Of a stretch of 64,000 nucleotides of DNA, positions 8,505-16,747 are shown piece by piece. Under the pieces are notes generated by a model that was not told where the DNA came from, made no database searches, and worked only from the letters and a program-made list of their open reading frames with translations. A program made the position numbers and the translations under genes. The DNA is from Amycolatopsis sp. NBRC 101858 (GTDB taxonomy: Bacteria > Actinomycetota > Actinomycetes > Mycobacteriales > Pseudonocardiaceae), in contig NZ_BSTD01000001.1 of NCBI RefSeq assembly GCF_030269325.1, positions 2,661,531 to 2,725,530 of the forward strand. The letters run 5' to 3'. Every line of letters starts with the position of its first letter. Position 1 is the first letter of the stretch.

Positions 8505-9538
8505 CAGCCGTTCTGCTTCGACGTCGGCGGGGCCGAGCTCGACGTCGCCGGCCCGCCGCCCCCGTCCGAAGGCGGGCCGCCGTCCTGCGGTGCGCCGCTG
8601 GGGCCGTCGGGACCGGCCGGGGCGGCCTTGATGCTGCCGGTCACGGCCAGCAGGCCGCTCTTGTCCGGCAGCAGCGCCGCCACCTTGCAGTTGACCTTGG
8701 ACGACCCGGCGTCCCAGCTCTCCTGCTCCCGCAGGTCCCAGGTCAGGATCAGCTTCTTGGCGTCCAGGTCGGCGCCGCCCGTGTAGTCCGCCGCCTGCTT
8801 GGTGCACTCGGTGTCGAGCCACGCCTTCTGGTCGTCCTGCGACGGGTAGGTGTCCTTGAACTTCGTCTTCAGGTCGAGCGTTGCGATGATCTCGTAGGAG
8901 TGCGGCTTGCTGCAGTCGAGCGGGTCGCCGACGCCCTTGCCCTGCAGCGCGAGGCAGGTGCCCGGCTCGAACACGAGCGACTGGTCCTGCTCCTTCGCCG
9001 GCCCGGTGGTCGGCAGCAGCGTGCCGCCGGGGCCCGCCCACTGCAGGCCGCAGCGCAGCTGGCGGTCGCCGTCGGCCCACTGCGACGGCGTCGGGCGCAG
9101 CAGGTTCGTCGTGAGCTTGCCGTACGGGTCGAGGTTGTGGCCGAGGTACGGCTTCACGTCCGACGTGCACTTCTGCTGGGCGATCTGCTGCCATTGGTCC
9201 AGCGACGGCACCGGCGCGCCCTCCGGGAACTGGGCGCCGATGTCCACGAGCGCGGTCACCTCGAACTTGTGCGGCTGCGTGCAGGCCACCTTGCTCGCGT
9301 CGCTCGCGTCCGGGTTCGTCCAGGTCAGGCAGCTGCCGGGGGGCGAATGGAACGCCTCCTCGGCCGCCGGGGACAGCTTGCCGGCGCCGCCGCCGGCCCC
9401 GCCCGCGATGTCGCCGCCCCACGAGAAGACGACGCTGAGGGCGAGCGCGATGAGCGCGCCCGCGAAGATCCCGCCCATCACGACGCGGGTGCGCAGCGTC
9501 TGCGTGGCGGCTGGGAACCGATCGGCGCTGGGAGACAT
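8504..9538 (-). CDS. Septum formation family membrane protein
   Basis: The 344-residue protein has a cytoplasmic start, one membrane helix (about residues 20-43) and two repeated extracytoplasmic septum-formation domains. Each holds a GxCLxW/GTCLAL start followed by a Cys-x-x-x-H pair (CTQPHKFEV and CSKPHSYEI), suggesting disulfide-linked modules. The tail is Gly/Pro/Ser-rich and disordered. Such proteins occur near peptidases in actinobacteria; the division link comes from the family name only. It is coupled to the downstream zincin gene. Confidence 0.87.
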   Translation of the reverse strand: MSPSADRFPAATQTLRTRVVMGGIFAGALIALALSVVFSWGGDIAGGAGGGAGKLSPAAEEAFHSPPGSCLTWTNPDASDASKVACTQPHKFEVTALVDIGAQFPEGAPVPSLDQWQQIAQQKCTSDVKPYLGHNLDPYGKLTTNLLRPTPSQWADGDRQLRCGLQWAGPGGTLLPTTGPAKEQDQSLVFEPGTCLALQGKGVGDPLDCSKPHSYEIIATLDLKTKFKDTYPSQDDQKAWLDTECTKQAADYTGGADLDAKKLILTWDLREQESWDAGSSKVNCKVAALLPDKSGLLAVTGSIKAAPAGPDGPSGAPQDGGPPSDGGGGPATSSSAPPTSKQNG

Positions 9539-9632
9539 CGCAGTCCATGATGCCCGCGCCGCGCGAGACGTGCGCGACCTGGGTGGTTAGGGTGGGTCAC
9601 GGTTTCGTGGTGGCCGGGATTACGGAGCGCAC

Positions 9633-10244
9633 ATGACGCAGGACAGCAACACTGGGGACCAGCCGCCCCCCGAGCCGCCGAAGCGCGGTTCCATGAGGTT
9701 CCAGGACTCGAACACACAGCCCCGCCAGCCTTCGGTCGCGGAGCAGCGAGCGCGTCAGCAGGCGCTCGCGCAGGAGGAACGCGACGCCGAGCTGGCCCGC
9801 CAGGCCGACGCCAAGGCGGCGACCCGGCGCAAGATCCTGATCGGCAGCGGCGTGACCGTCGGTCTCGTCGGCCTGGTCGCGACGTTCTACACGGTCGCGA
9901 AGCCGGCCGGCGAGGTCACCGCGGTCTGCACCGACTCCAACGGCATCGTCCAGGGCGACGACAACTGCGACGAGACCTACGTGACCAGTCACGGCGGGTA
10001 CTCCAGCGGTGGCTTCCTGTTCCTGCCGATCGGCGGGGGCGGGTACAACAGCTACCGCTACAACTACGGCGGCACCGGCGTCATCGGGCAGCGCGTGTCG
10101 GGTGGTTCGTACGACGCGCCGTCGTCGCGGACCAGCGTCAACACGAAGTCCGGCAAGTCCGTCCAGCGCGGCGGCTTCGGCATCAGCGGCAAGAGCGGCA
10201 GCACCGGCGGGACCGGCGGCAGCGGCAAGAGCGGGGGATCTTAG
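9633..10244 (+). CDS. DUF1190-like (YgiB-type) membrane protein
   Basis: The 203-residue product has a charged, coiled N-terminus (residues 34-64), one membrane helix (about 67-88) and an outside part with two Cys (CTDSNGIVQGDDNC). A Gly/Tyr-rich segment and the RGGFG motif follow, ending in a Gly/Ser/Lys tail. RGGFG plus the low-complexity tail is how YgiB/DUF1190 proteins end. It is followed directly by the ATP-grasp gene (stop TAG abuts GTG 10245), matching the ygiB-ygiC order. ATG 9633 has GGAG upstream, and TAGGGT near 9589 may be its promoter. The function is unknown. Confidence 0.7.
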   Translation: MTQDSNTGDQPPPEPPKRGSMRFQDSNTQPRQPSVAEQRARQQALAQEERDAELARQADAKAATRRKILIGSGVTVGLVGLVATFYTVAKPAGEVTAVCTDSNGIVQGDDNCDETYVTSHGGYSSGGFLFLPIGGGGYNSYRYNYGGTGVIGQRVSGGSYDAPSSRTSVNTKSGKSVQRGGFGISGKSGSTGGTGGSGKSGGS

Positions 10245-11411
10245 GTGTACCGGGACCGGCGTGAGCCGCGGCGCGACTGGCAGCGGATCGTCGAGGAGCA
10301 GGGGCTCGTCTACGGCACGCCGGCCCGCGACGCGAGCGGGCGGATGCGGCCCTACTGGGACGAGTCGGTGCACTACGTCTTCGACATGGACGAGGTCCTC
10401 TCGCTCGAAGCCGACGTCGAACTGCTGCACTCGATGTGCCTGGAGGCCGTCGACAACGTCGTGACCACCGAGGGCTACCAGCGGTTCGGCATCCCGGAGT
10501 GGGTCTGGCCGCACATCGCCGAGTCGTGGAAGCGGCAGGACCCGCACGTCTACGGCCGGTTCGACCTGCGCTACGACGGCAAGTCGCCGGCGAAGCTGCT
10601 GGAGTACAACGCGGACACGCCGACCACGCTGCTGGAGGCGTCGCTGCTGCAGTGGCACTGGAAGACCGACGTCTTCCCGGACGACGACCAGTGGAACTCG
10701 ATCCACGAGAAGCTCGTCGAGCGGTGGTCCTTCCTGCAGGACAAGCTGCCGTCGAACGAACTGCACTTCACCTGGTCGGCCGCCGACCCCTCCGGCGAGG
10801 ACAACGTCACCACGGCGTACCTCCAGGAGACCGCGGCCGAGGCCGGGCTCGACACGGTGGGGCTGGCGATCGAGGAGATCGGCTGGGACCCGGTGCTCAA
10901 GCGGTTCGTCGACCTCGAAGAGTCGCAGATGGCGACCGTGCTGAAGCTGTACCCGTGGGAGTGGGTGGTCGACGAGGAGTTCGGCCGCCACGCCGTCGAG
11001 TCGCTGCCGCGGACGCTGTGGATCGAGCCGCTCTGGAAGATGATCCTCTCCAACAAGACGCTGCTGGCGATCCTGTGGGAGAACTACCCGGGCCACCCGA
11101 ACCTGCTGCCGGCGTTCGCCGACGACCCCGGCCTGCTCACCGAGTACGTCCGGAAGCCGAAGCTGGGGCGCGAGGGCGCCAACGTCCAGATCGTCGCGAC
11201 CGGCTACGAGACCCAGACCGACGGCGTCTACGGCGCCGAGGGCTTCGTCTACCAGGCGTTCGACCCGCTGCCCGAGTTCGACGGCTACCGGCCGGCGCTC
11301 GGCGCGTGGATCGTCGGGGACAGCTCCGCCGGGCTCGGCATCCGGGAGACCGGCGGCCTGGTCACCGACGACGGTGCGGCATTTGTCCCACATCGCATCC
11401 CCGAGTCGTGA
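10245..11411 (+). CDS. Glutathionylspermidine synthase-type ATP-grasp ligase (YgiC/YjfC-like)
   Basis: The 388-residue cytosolic protein matches the synthetase half of glutathionylspermidine synthase. Conserved segments are PYWDESVHYVF, AKLLEYNADTPTTLLEAS, NKTLLAILWENYPGHPNLLPAF and VRKPKLGREGANVQ, the last holding ATP-grasp nucleotide contacts. The amidase domain of true GspS is missing. These ligases join a carboxylate to an amine using ATP; for YgiC/YjfC-type members the acceptor is unproven, and peptide tagging of a partner protein has been proposed in the amidoligase literature. Its direct neighbours (YgiB-like and DUF350 membrane proteins) fit a membrane-linked modification. GTG 10245 is the start. 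Confidence 0.9.
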   Translation: MYRDRREPRRDWQRIVEEQGLVYGTPARDASGRMRPYWDESVHYVFDMDEVLSLEADVELLHSMCLEAVDNVVTTEGYQRFGIPEWVWPHIAESWKRQDPHVYGRFDLRYDGKSPAKLLEYNADTPTTLLEASLLQWHWKTDVFPDDDQWNSIHEKLVERWSFLQDKLPSNELHFTWSAADPSGEDNVTTAYLQETAAEAGLDTVGLAIEEIGWDPVLKRFVDLEESQMATVLKLYPWEWVVDEEFGRHAVESLPRTLWIEPLWKMILSNKTLLAILWENYPGHPNLLPAFADDPGLLTEYVRKPKLGREGANVQIVATGYETQTDGVYGAEGFVYQAFDPLPEFDGYRPALGAWIVGDSSAGLGIRETGGLVTDDGAAFVPHRIPES

Positions 11412-11455
11412 TACAACACCGCTGCTGATCAGCTCTTTCTCCTGGGAGACAACTC

Positions 11456-11908
11456 GTGAACACGACCCTTGCGCTGTCCGACACGTTCGGCTCCGACCTC
11501 GTGCGGGGGATCGGCGCGATCCTGCTCTACGGCGTCATCGGCCTGCTGCTGATGTTCGCCGGCTTCTACGCGATCGACTGGACCACGCCGGGCAAGCTGT
11601 CGAAGCTGGTCACGCAGGGCCTGCCGAACGCCGTGATCGTGACCGCGTCCGGGATGCTCTCGATGGCGTTCATCGTCGTCGTGGCGATCTTCAACTCGGC
11701 CAGCGACCTCACCGAGGGCCTGATCACCTCGCTGGTCTACGGCCTGCTCGGGATCATCGTCCAGGTGATCGCGGTCCGGCTGCTGGAGTGGGCGACCCGC
11801 ATCGACGTGGCGTCGACCATCGAGAGCGAGCACTTCGCCCCGGTGAGCATCGTCGTCGCGGCCGCGCACATCGGCCTGGGCCTCGTGGTGGCGGTCGGCA
11901 TCTCCTGA
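11456..11908 (+). CDS. DUF350 (YjfL-like) membrane protein
   Basis: This is a 150-residue membrane protein with four predicted helices and short loops, opening with LVRGIGAILLYGVIGLLLMFAGFYAIDWTTPGKL, a typical DUF350 start (split here: LVRGIGAILLYGVIG then LLLMFAGFYAIDW). GTG 11456 follows GGGAG. It is the third gene of the unit with the YgiB-like and ATP-grasp genes, 44 nt after the latter. DUF350 proteins recur beside this ligase family; their biochemical role is unknown. A strong terminator hairpin follows. Confidence 0.85.
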   Translation: MNTTLALSDTFGSDLVRGIGAILLYGVIGLLLMFAGFYAIDWTTPGKLSKLVTQGLPNAVIVTASGMLSMAFIVVVAIFNSASDLTEGLITSLVYGLLGIIVQVIAVRLLEWATRIDVASTIESEHFAPVSIVVAAAHIGLGLVVAVGIS

Positions 11909-11920
11909 TCCGGGCTTTGT

Positions 11921-11951
11921 GAGCCGGGCCACGCGACGCGTGGCCCGGCTC
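11921..11951 (+). terminator. Rho-independent-type hairpin
   Basis: The arms GAGCCGGGCCACGCG and CGCGTGGCCCGGCTC form a perfect 15-bp stem around one base (a 5-nt effective loop), 12 nt after the DUF350 stop. There is no long T tract, which is usual for actinobacterial terminators. Confidence 0.8.
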
Positions 11952-11963
11952 TTCCGTTCCCAC

Positions 11964-11969
11964 TAGCGT
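11964..11969 (+). promoter_or_regulatory. -10 box for leaderless dehalogenase gene
   Basis: TAGCGT ends 7 nt before GTG 11977 and lies just after the terminator hairpin. There is no ribosome binding site. Confidence 0.55.
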
Positions 11970-11976
11970 GGGGTTC

Positions 11977-12882
11977 GTGCGCCTGCTGAGGACACCGGAC
12001 GACCGGTTCACGGACCTGCCCGACTTCCCCTTCGAGCCGAAGTACGTCGAGCTCGACGACCCGCACGGCGGCGTGATCAGAGTCGGCTACGTGGAGGCGG
12101 GCCCCGCCGACGGCCGGCCGGTGCTCCTGCTGCACGGCGAGCCCAGCTGGTCCTTCCTCTACCGCAAGATGCTCCCGGTGCTGGCCGCGGCCGGGCTGCG
12201 CGCGATCGCGCCGGACCTGGTCGGCTTCGGGCGGTCCGACAAGCCCGGCGACCAGGTGGACCACACCTACGCGCGGCACGTCGAGTGGATGCGCGGCTTC
12301 GCGTTCGACGCACTGGACCTGCACGACGTGACGCTGGTCGGCCAGGACTGGGGCGGCCTCATCGGGCTGCGGCTGGTCGCGGAGAACCCCTCGCGGTTTT
12401 CCGGCGTCGTGGCGGCCAACACGGGCCTGCCCACGGGAGACGTCGACATGCCCGCCGTGTGGCACTCGTTCCGGGAGGCCGTGGAGAAGGCTCCGGTGCT
12501 GGACGTCGCCCGGTTCGTCCAGTCGGGCTGCCGCTCGAAGCTGTCCGACACCGAGCGGGCGGCCTACGACGCGCCGTTCCCCAACGAGATGTACAAGGCG
12601 GGCCCGCGGGCGATGCCGTCGCTGGTGCCGTACCGGCCGGACGACCCGGCGTCCGAGGCGAACCGCGCGGCGTGGAAGACGTTGACCGAGCTGGAGATCC
12701 CGTTCCTGGTGGCGTTCTCCGACGGCGACCCGATCACCGGCGGGATGGCCCCGATCCTGCAGCGCTCGCTGAAGGGCGCGCAGGGTCCGGACCACCCGGT
12801 GATCGCGGACGCGGGGCACTTCCTCCAGGAGGACAAGGGCGAGGAGCTGGCCGAGCACGTCGTGCGGTTCATCCGGGGCTAA
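11977..12882 (+). CDS. Haloalkane dehalogenase, DhlA-like (HLD-I)
   Basis: This alpha/beta hydrolase of 301 residues hydrolyses the carbon-halogen bond in characterised relatives. HGEPSWSFLYRKM (from His53) is nearly the DhlA oxyanion segment. The nucleophile is Asp124 in VGQDWGG, followed by Trp125, the halide-binding Trp of the family, and the catalytic His lies in DAGHFLQED. The numbering of Asp124/Trp125 coincides with that known for DhlA. GTG 11977 is preferred over 11968 because the leaderless -10 box would overlap the earlier codon. It is alone between a terminator and the broken gene cluster. The natural substrate is unknown; some relatives act on non-halogenated compounds. Confidence 0.88.
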   Translation: MRLLRTPDDRFTDLPDFPFEPKYVELDDPHGGVIRVGYVEAGPADGRPVLLLHGEPSWSFLYRKMLPVLAAAGLRAIAPDLVGFGRSDKPGDQVDHTYARHVEWMRGFAFDALDLHDVTLVGQDWGGLIGLRLVAENPSRFSGVVAANTGLPTGDVDMPAVWHSFREAVEKAPVLDVARFVQSGCRSKLSDTERAAYDAPFPNEMYKAGPRAMPSLVPYRPDDPASEANRAAWKTLTELEIPFLVAFSDGDPITGGMAPILQRSLKGAQGPDHPVIADAGHFLQEDKGEELAEHVVRFIRG

Positions 12883-12952
12883 GCAGCTCCCCACCGCCGA
12901 ATTCGATACCTGATGGTGATCAACCGGATACAGTCAGGGACGAATCAGTGGG

Positions 12953-13181
12953 GTGAGCGGTGGAACATATCGGCCGACTACGGTGACGCGATCGGCAGCT
13001 GTAACCGCGTCCGCGGTGACCTGGCCCAGGCGATGCGGCGTCCGGAGCAGTTCGGTGGCGACGCGCTCGGACCGGTGTACCAGGCATACCTGGCCTTGCA
13101 CGACTGCGTATCGGGACTTCTCAGCGAGACCAAGACGAATCTGGACGACAGAACGACCCCGAGCTGGGTGGGAAGCTGTGA
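12953..13181 (+). pseudogene. Frame-disrupted small gene A (WXG-size protein)
   Basis: Reading needs two restored bases: one in GG 12972-12973 and one in AA 13152-13153. With them, GTG 12953 to TGA 13181 gives 76 residues (V-SGGTYRADYGDAIGS ... NDPELGGKL). The central part is helical (VRGDLAQAMRRPEQFGGD) and of WXG100-like size, without a WxG motif. The corrected stop overlaps the next start as GTGA, which is strong evidence that the corrected frame is the true one. The 468-nt open frame starting at 12913 only partly coincides with it. Either recent decay or consensus error; the function is unknown. Confidence 0.6.
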
Positions 13182-13421
13182 GCTTCGACCAGCTGATGCA
13201 GCATGCCAGGGACGTCACGGACAAGGCCGTCGAGCTGACGGCCAGGGAGATCGCCCAGAAAAGGCGACGCAATCCGGGGCGAACCCCGACCGGAACGCCA
13301 TCCGGCAGCACTTCGCTTTCATCGAGTCGATGTTCGAACCTTCTCCCGGCTACCCGATCCGGCGAGGTACGACCCGCTGATCGCCGACCTGAACGCGGCC
13401 ATGGCAGGGCTGGACCGGTGA
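13178..13421 (+). pseudogene. Frame-disrupted small gene B1
   Basis: It starts at GTG 13178 (VSFDQLMQHARDVTDKAVEL). Frame is lost in AAAA 13259-13262 and GG 13361-13362. Restoring one base in each gives an 81-residue helical protein ending NAAMAGLDR at TGA 13419-13421. It is coupled to gene A by GTGA and is followed after 7 nt by gene B2. No family is recognised. The size and order (two small helical proteins, then a larger one with a hydrophobic centre) resemble type VII secretion substrate cassettes, but no WXG or LXG signature is visible. Confidence 0.6.
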
Positions 13422-13428
13422 CGCCGCG

Positions 13429-14113
13429 ATGGCGTTCAAAGCCAACTTCGTGGATACCTTCAAGACGATCGCCGGAAACCGGTTCACGGTGCTGTCGATC
13501 CTCAAGGGCGTTCTCCAGGCGCACCGGGCGATGTGGCTGAAAGCACGCGATGACATCGACAAGATCGCGGAGAACACCAAGAACGCGCTCGACAACGCAG
13601 GTGGCTGCGGTAAGAACCAGTGGAGTTTCGACTTCTCGGTGCTCTCCGCGGTCAGCGCGATCGGCGGGGTGGTCATCGCTGTCGTGACCGGTGGGTCATC
13701 CCCCTTGCTGCGATCGGAGCGCTCGCTTCGGTGGGTGGCGCGGGCGTGGCCGGCCTGACGGCGTCCGGGGACTCGGCCGAGACGATCGTCAACTCGATGA
13801 AGCAGGCGGTCGACGAACTCGCCAGGCACAGGCCGCGATCGACGAAACGGCTCTCAATGTTGAAGCTGACGATCTGCGGGATTCGAACTTTTTCGCCGAC
13901 CGGGCGAAAGTGGAGGCTGTCGGTGTGTCCGACGACGAACGAATCACGATCACGACGGTCGGTATGACGAGCTTCTCGGTTCGGATCTTGCCAGGAACCG
14001 TCCGAGAGGTGCCCGAAGATCACTTCGCCGCGGGCGCCTCGGCAGCGGCCACCAGGTTGATCGAAGATTTCCGGGACAAGGTGTCCGGGCTCAAGAAGCG
14101 GTACTACGAATGA
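13429..14113 (+). pseudogene. Frame-disrupted gene B2 with central hydrophobic segment
   Basis: ATG 13429 opens MAFKANFVDTFKTIAGN. One-base losses are placed at GGG 13693-13695 and CC 13822-13823. The corrected product is 228 residues: a helical N-terminal half, a hydrophobic Gly/Ala stretch (VVIAVVTGGVIPLAAIGAL ... GVAGLTA), and a C-terminal part ending DKVSGLKKRYYE. The hydrophobic stretch could insert into a membrane. The corrected frame ends in ATGA overlap with gene C. Base composition is less GC-rich than the flanks. Family unknown. Confidence 0.6.
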
Positions 14114-14861
14114 CGAGGCGAAAGCTCCTGATTGTGGCCGCTGTCGTGGTGGTCGCCGCCGGCGGAGTCGCCGCTGTGGTGTTGTCGGCCCGGGGCGAGC
14201 CGGCGGCGGGTCCGTGCGACATCCCGGCGTCGGTTCGTGAGTCGCCGGTGCCCGTGAAGGCCGGGATCGAAGTCGAGGAAAAGGGGTTTCGACCTCAGGA
14301 TTGGCGAGCATGGGTGCGGTCCTGCGCAACACCGGCGACCGGATCGCCCACCGGACCAGGGTGACGCTCAAGGTGGTCGTCTCGGTCGACGGGCTGCCTC
14401 CGGGACCCATCCAGGGGCCGCTGATGACGAGGGAAATCCCGGTGCTCATGCCGGGGCAACGCGTGGGTGTGGGCCGACCGCTCGTCGACATCAGCGCGGC
14501 GAACCGGGTGGTCTCGGCGGATGTCGAAGTGGGGACGACCACCTGGCTGCCCGCCGACGTGGTTCGGTACACCGAGAGCTCGGCCAACTGCCGGGCGCTG
14601 ACCGCCCGTCGTACCGCGGTGGTGTTCCGCGACGTGAACGGCAAGATCGTCGACGGTGGCTTGCTGCCACCCGATGGCAAGGGCAACCCGGCCGGCAGCT
14701 CGCAGCAGGCGCCGTCGAGCCCGTCGTGCTCACCCGGAGAACGCAGCACCTGGGTCGTGCCGTTGCAGAACATCCCGCCCGGCACGGACGACAAGCGAAC
14801 CGAGCTGTTCTCGTACTGCGATCTCAACGCCCCGCCGTCCGATGTGAACGCGGTCGACTGA
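14110..14861 (+). pseudogene. Frame-disrupted gene C, membrane-anchored outside protein
   Basis: ATG 14110 gives MTRRKLLIVAAVVVVAAGG, an N-terminal anchor or signal. Frame is lost in GGGG 14283-14286; with one base restored the product is 250 residues. The outer part has a DUF4352/FxLYD-like look (LKVVVSVDGLPPGPI, DVNGKIVDGGL), with Cys in SANCRAL, PSCSPGE and SYCDLN. It closes the four-gene run A-B1-B2-C, all overlapping or nearly abutting, so they form one operon, with TACAGT at 12929-12934 as a possible -10 box. Confidence 0.6.
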
Positions 14862-14872
14862 AGCCCGGTGGG

Positions 14873-15727
14873 CTAGACCTCCAGCGACTGGGTGCCGAGG
14901 ACGGTGGCGAGCTCCAGGCGCTGGGCGTCCTCGGTGCCGGGCTCGGCGGTGTAGACGGAGATGCGCAGGTCGTCCAAGGCGACGAGCAGCGTGTCGCAGT
15001 CGAGGGTGATCAACCCGGCCGCCGGGTGGTCGACGGTCTTGCGCCGGGACGGGTCGGCCAGGGGTGGCGGGGCTTCGGCGTCCCACAGCTCGGCGAACCG
15101 CGGGCTGCCGGCGGCCAGCTCGGCGACCAGGCGCCGCAGCGCGCGGTCGGCCGGGTAGCGCGACGTCGTCAGGCGCAGGTCGGCCACGAGCCTTGCCTCG
15201 TGTTCGGCCTGCTCCTGCGGGGTGTGCACGACCCGCGACGGCAGGCCGGTGACGTTGCGCCAGACGGCGTTGCGCTCGAGGCCGCGCCAAGTGCTCGTGT
15301 CGCCCATGAGCGCGTGGTACGGCGCGTTGGCCAGCACGAGCGTCCAGCTGGCGTCGTACACGACGACCGGGGTGTGCGACAGCCGGTCGAGCAGCCGCTG
15401 CACGCTCGGGGCGACCCGCGACGGCACGACGTCCGGGCCGGGTGCGGCGTGCCCGGCCAGCCGGTAGAGCAGGTCGCGTTCGGCGTCGGCCAGGCGCAGG
15501 GCCCTGGCCAGCGACTCCACCACCTGCGCCGAGGGCGCGGTCGCGCGGCCCTGCTCGAGCCGGGTCAGGTAGTCGGCGGAGATCCCGGCGAGCGTGGCCA
15601 GTTCTTCGCGGCGCAACCCGCTCGCGCGGCGCCGCCGTCCGACCGGTACTCCGACGGCCTCGGGCGCCACGCGGTCGCGCCAGCGGCGCACCGTCCGGCC
15701 GAACTCCCACGCCTCCACGCCGTCCAT
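14873..15727 (-). CDS. XRE-family regulator with MmyB-type ligand-binding domain
   Basis: The 284-residue transcription factor has an N-terminal helix-turn-helix of the XRE type (about residues 35-90; GLRREELATLAGISADYLTR, EQGRA). A C-terminal PAS-like MmyB/MltR ligand-binding domain follows (VYDASWTLVLANAPYHALMG, WRNVTGLPSRV). ATG 15727 faces an SDR gene starting at 15821. Divergent pairing of this regulator type with a short-chain dehydrogenase is very common in actinobacteria, and the regulator normally controls it. The ligand is unknown. Confidence 0.92.
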   Translation of the reverse strand: MDGVEAWEFGRTVRRWRDRVAPEAVGVPVGRRRRASGLRREELATLAGISADYLTRLEQGRATAPSAQVVESLARALRLADAERDLLYRLAGHAAPGPDVVPSRVAPSVQRLLDRLSHTPVVVYDASWTLVLANAPYHALMGDTSTWRGLERNAVWRNVTGLPSRVVHTPQEQAEHEARLVADLRLTTSRYPADRALRRLVAELAAGSPRFAELWDAEAPPPLADPSRRKTVDHPAAGLITLDCDTLLVALDDLRISVYTAEPGTEDAQRLELATVLGTQSLEV

Positions 15728-15820
15728 TCTGGACGACCCCGCCCCCGTTGTCCTGGTCCTGGCAGTCCTACGAAAACCGGACGCCTGGTTGCGGCGCGGG
15801 CGTGCTCGCAGGCTGGAACC

Positions 15821-16747
15821 ATGACCGAACCCGGAACCGTCCTCATCACCGGCCCGACGCGCAACCTGGGCCGCCACGCCGTGCTGGCGCTGGCCGGCCG
15901 TCCCGAAAAGCCTGATCTGCTGCTCGTCGGCCGCGCCGGGCCCGACCTGACCGCAGTCGCCGACGAAGCCCGGGCGCTGGGCGCCAACGTCCGCGAGATC
16001 GGCTGCGACCTGGCGAACCTGGCCGACGTCCGCGCCGCCGCGGCCACGGCCCGCGAGCTGCTCGCCACCGGCGCCGTCCGCCCGCTGCGCGCGCTGGTCG
16101 CCAACGCCGGCGTCATGTCGGCCGACACCCGGCGGGCCTCGGCCGACGGCTACGAGCTGACCTTCGCCGTCAACTACCTCGCCCACGCCCAGCTCATCGG
16201 CGACCTGCTCGGCTCGTTCGCCGCTCCGGCGCGGGTCGTGCTGATCGGCTCGAACACCTACCACGCCAACTTCTGGCGCAAGCTGCTCCACGTGGCCGAG
16301 GCCGACTGGGCCGACCCCGTCGAGCTGGCCCGCCCGGCCACCGGCGAGCCGAGCATGGAGACGTCCGGCGTCGCCTACTCCAACGCCAAGCTGGCGATCC
16401 TGTACTACGCCCACGAACTGCAGCGGCACACGGACGTCCACGTGTCCGTGTTCGAGCCCGGCTGGATGCCCGGCACCGCGCTGGGCCGCGGCGCGCCCGC
16501 CGCGTTCCAGGCGATGAGCCGTGCCCTGGGCCGGCTTCCCGGCGTCTCGACGCCCCAGCGCTCGGGGCCGCTGCTGGCCGCGCTGGCCGTCGACGACAAG
16601 TGGGCGCACCTGCGCGACGGCGCCTTCGTGGTGAAGGACAAGCTGACCGAGGTCCAGCCGGTCGCCCACGATCGTGATCGCGAGCGCCGGCTGTGGGAGG
16701 CGACCGCCGAACTGCTAGGCGAGCGCAGCGTGGGTCGCCGCGAGTGA
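15821..16747 (+). CDS. Short-chain dehydrogenase/reductase
   Basis: The 308-residue NAD(P)-dependent oxidoreductase has a cofactor loop TGPTRNLGRH (GxxxGxG type), NAGVM, the catalytic Ser in IGSNTYH and Tyr-x-x-x-Lys in YSNAKLA. It belongs to the long-insert, WW-oxidoreductase-like branch. Divergent from the XRE/MmyB regulator with 93 nt between, it is the probable target. The 3' end overlaps the convergent aminotransferase gene by 33 bp. The substrate is unknown. Confidence 0.9.
   Translation: MTEPGTVLITGPTRNLGRHAVLALAGRPEKPDLLLVGRAGPDLTAVADEARALGANVREIGCDLANLADVRAAAATARELLATGAVRPLRALVANAGVMSADTRRASADGYELTFAVNYLAHAQLIGDLLGSFAAPARVVLIGSNTYHANFWRKLLHVAEADWADPVELARPATGEPSMETSGVAYSNAKLAILYYAHELQRHTDVHVSVFEPGWMPGTALGRGAPAAFQAMSRALGRLPGVSTPQRSGPLLAALAVDDKWAHLRDGAFVVKDKLTEVQPVAHDRDRERRLWEATAELLGERSVGRRE

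Noticed and set aside
9597..11393. 598-codon minus-strand open frame
   Set aside because: Covers the YgiB-like and ATP-grasp genes on the wrong strand; no recognisable protein features.
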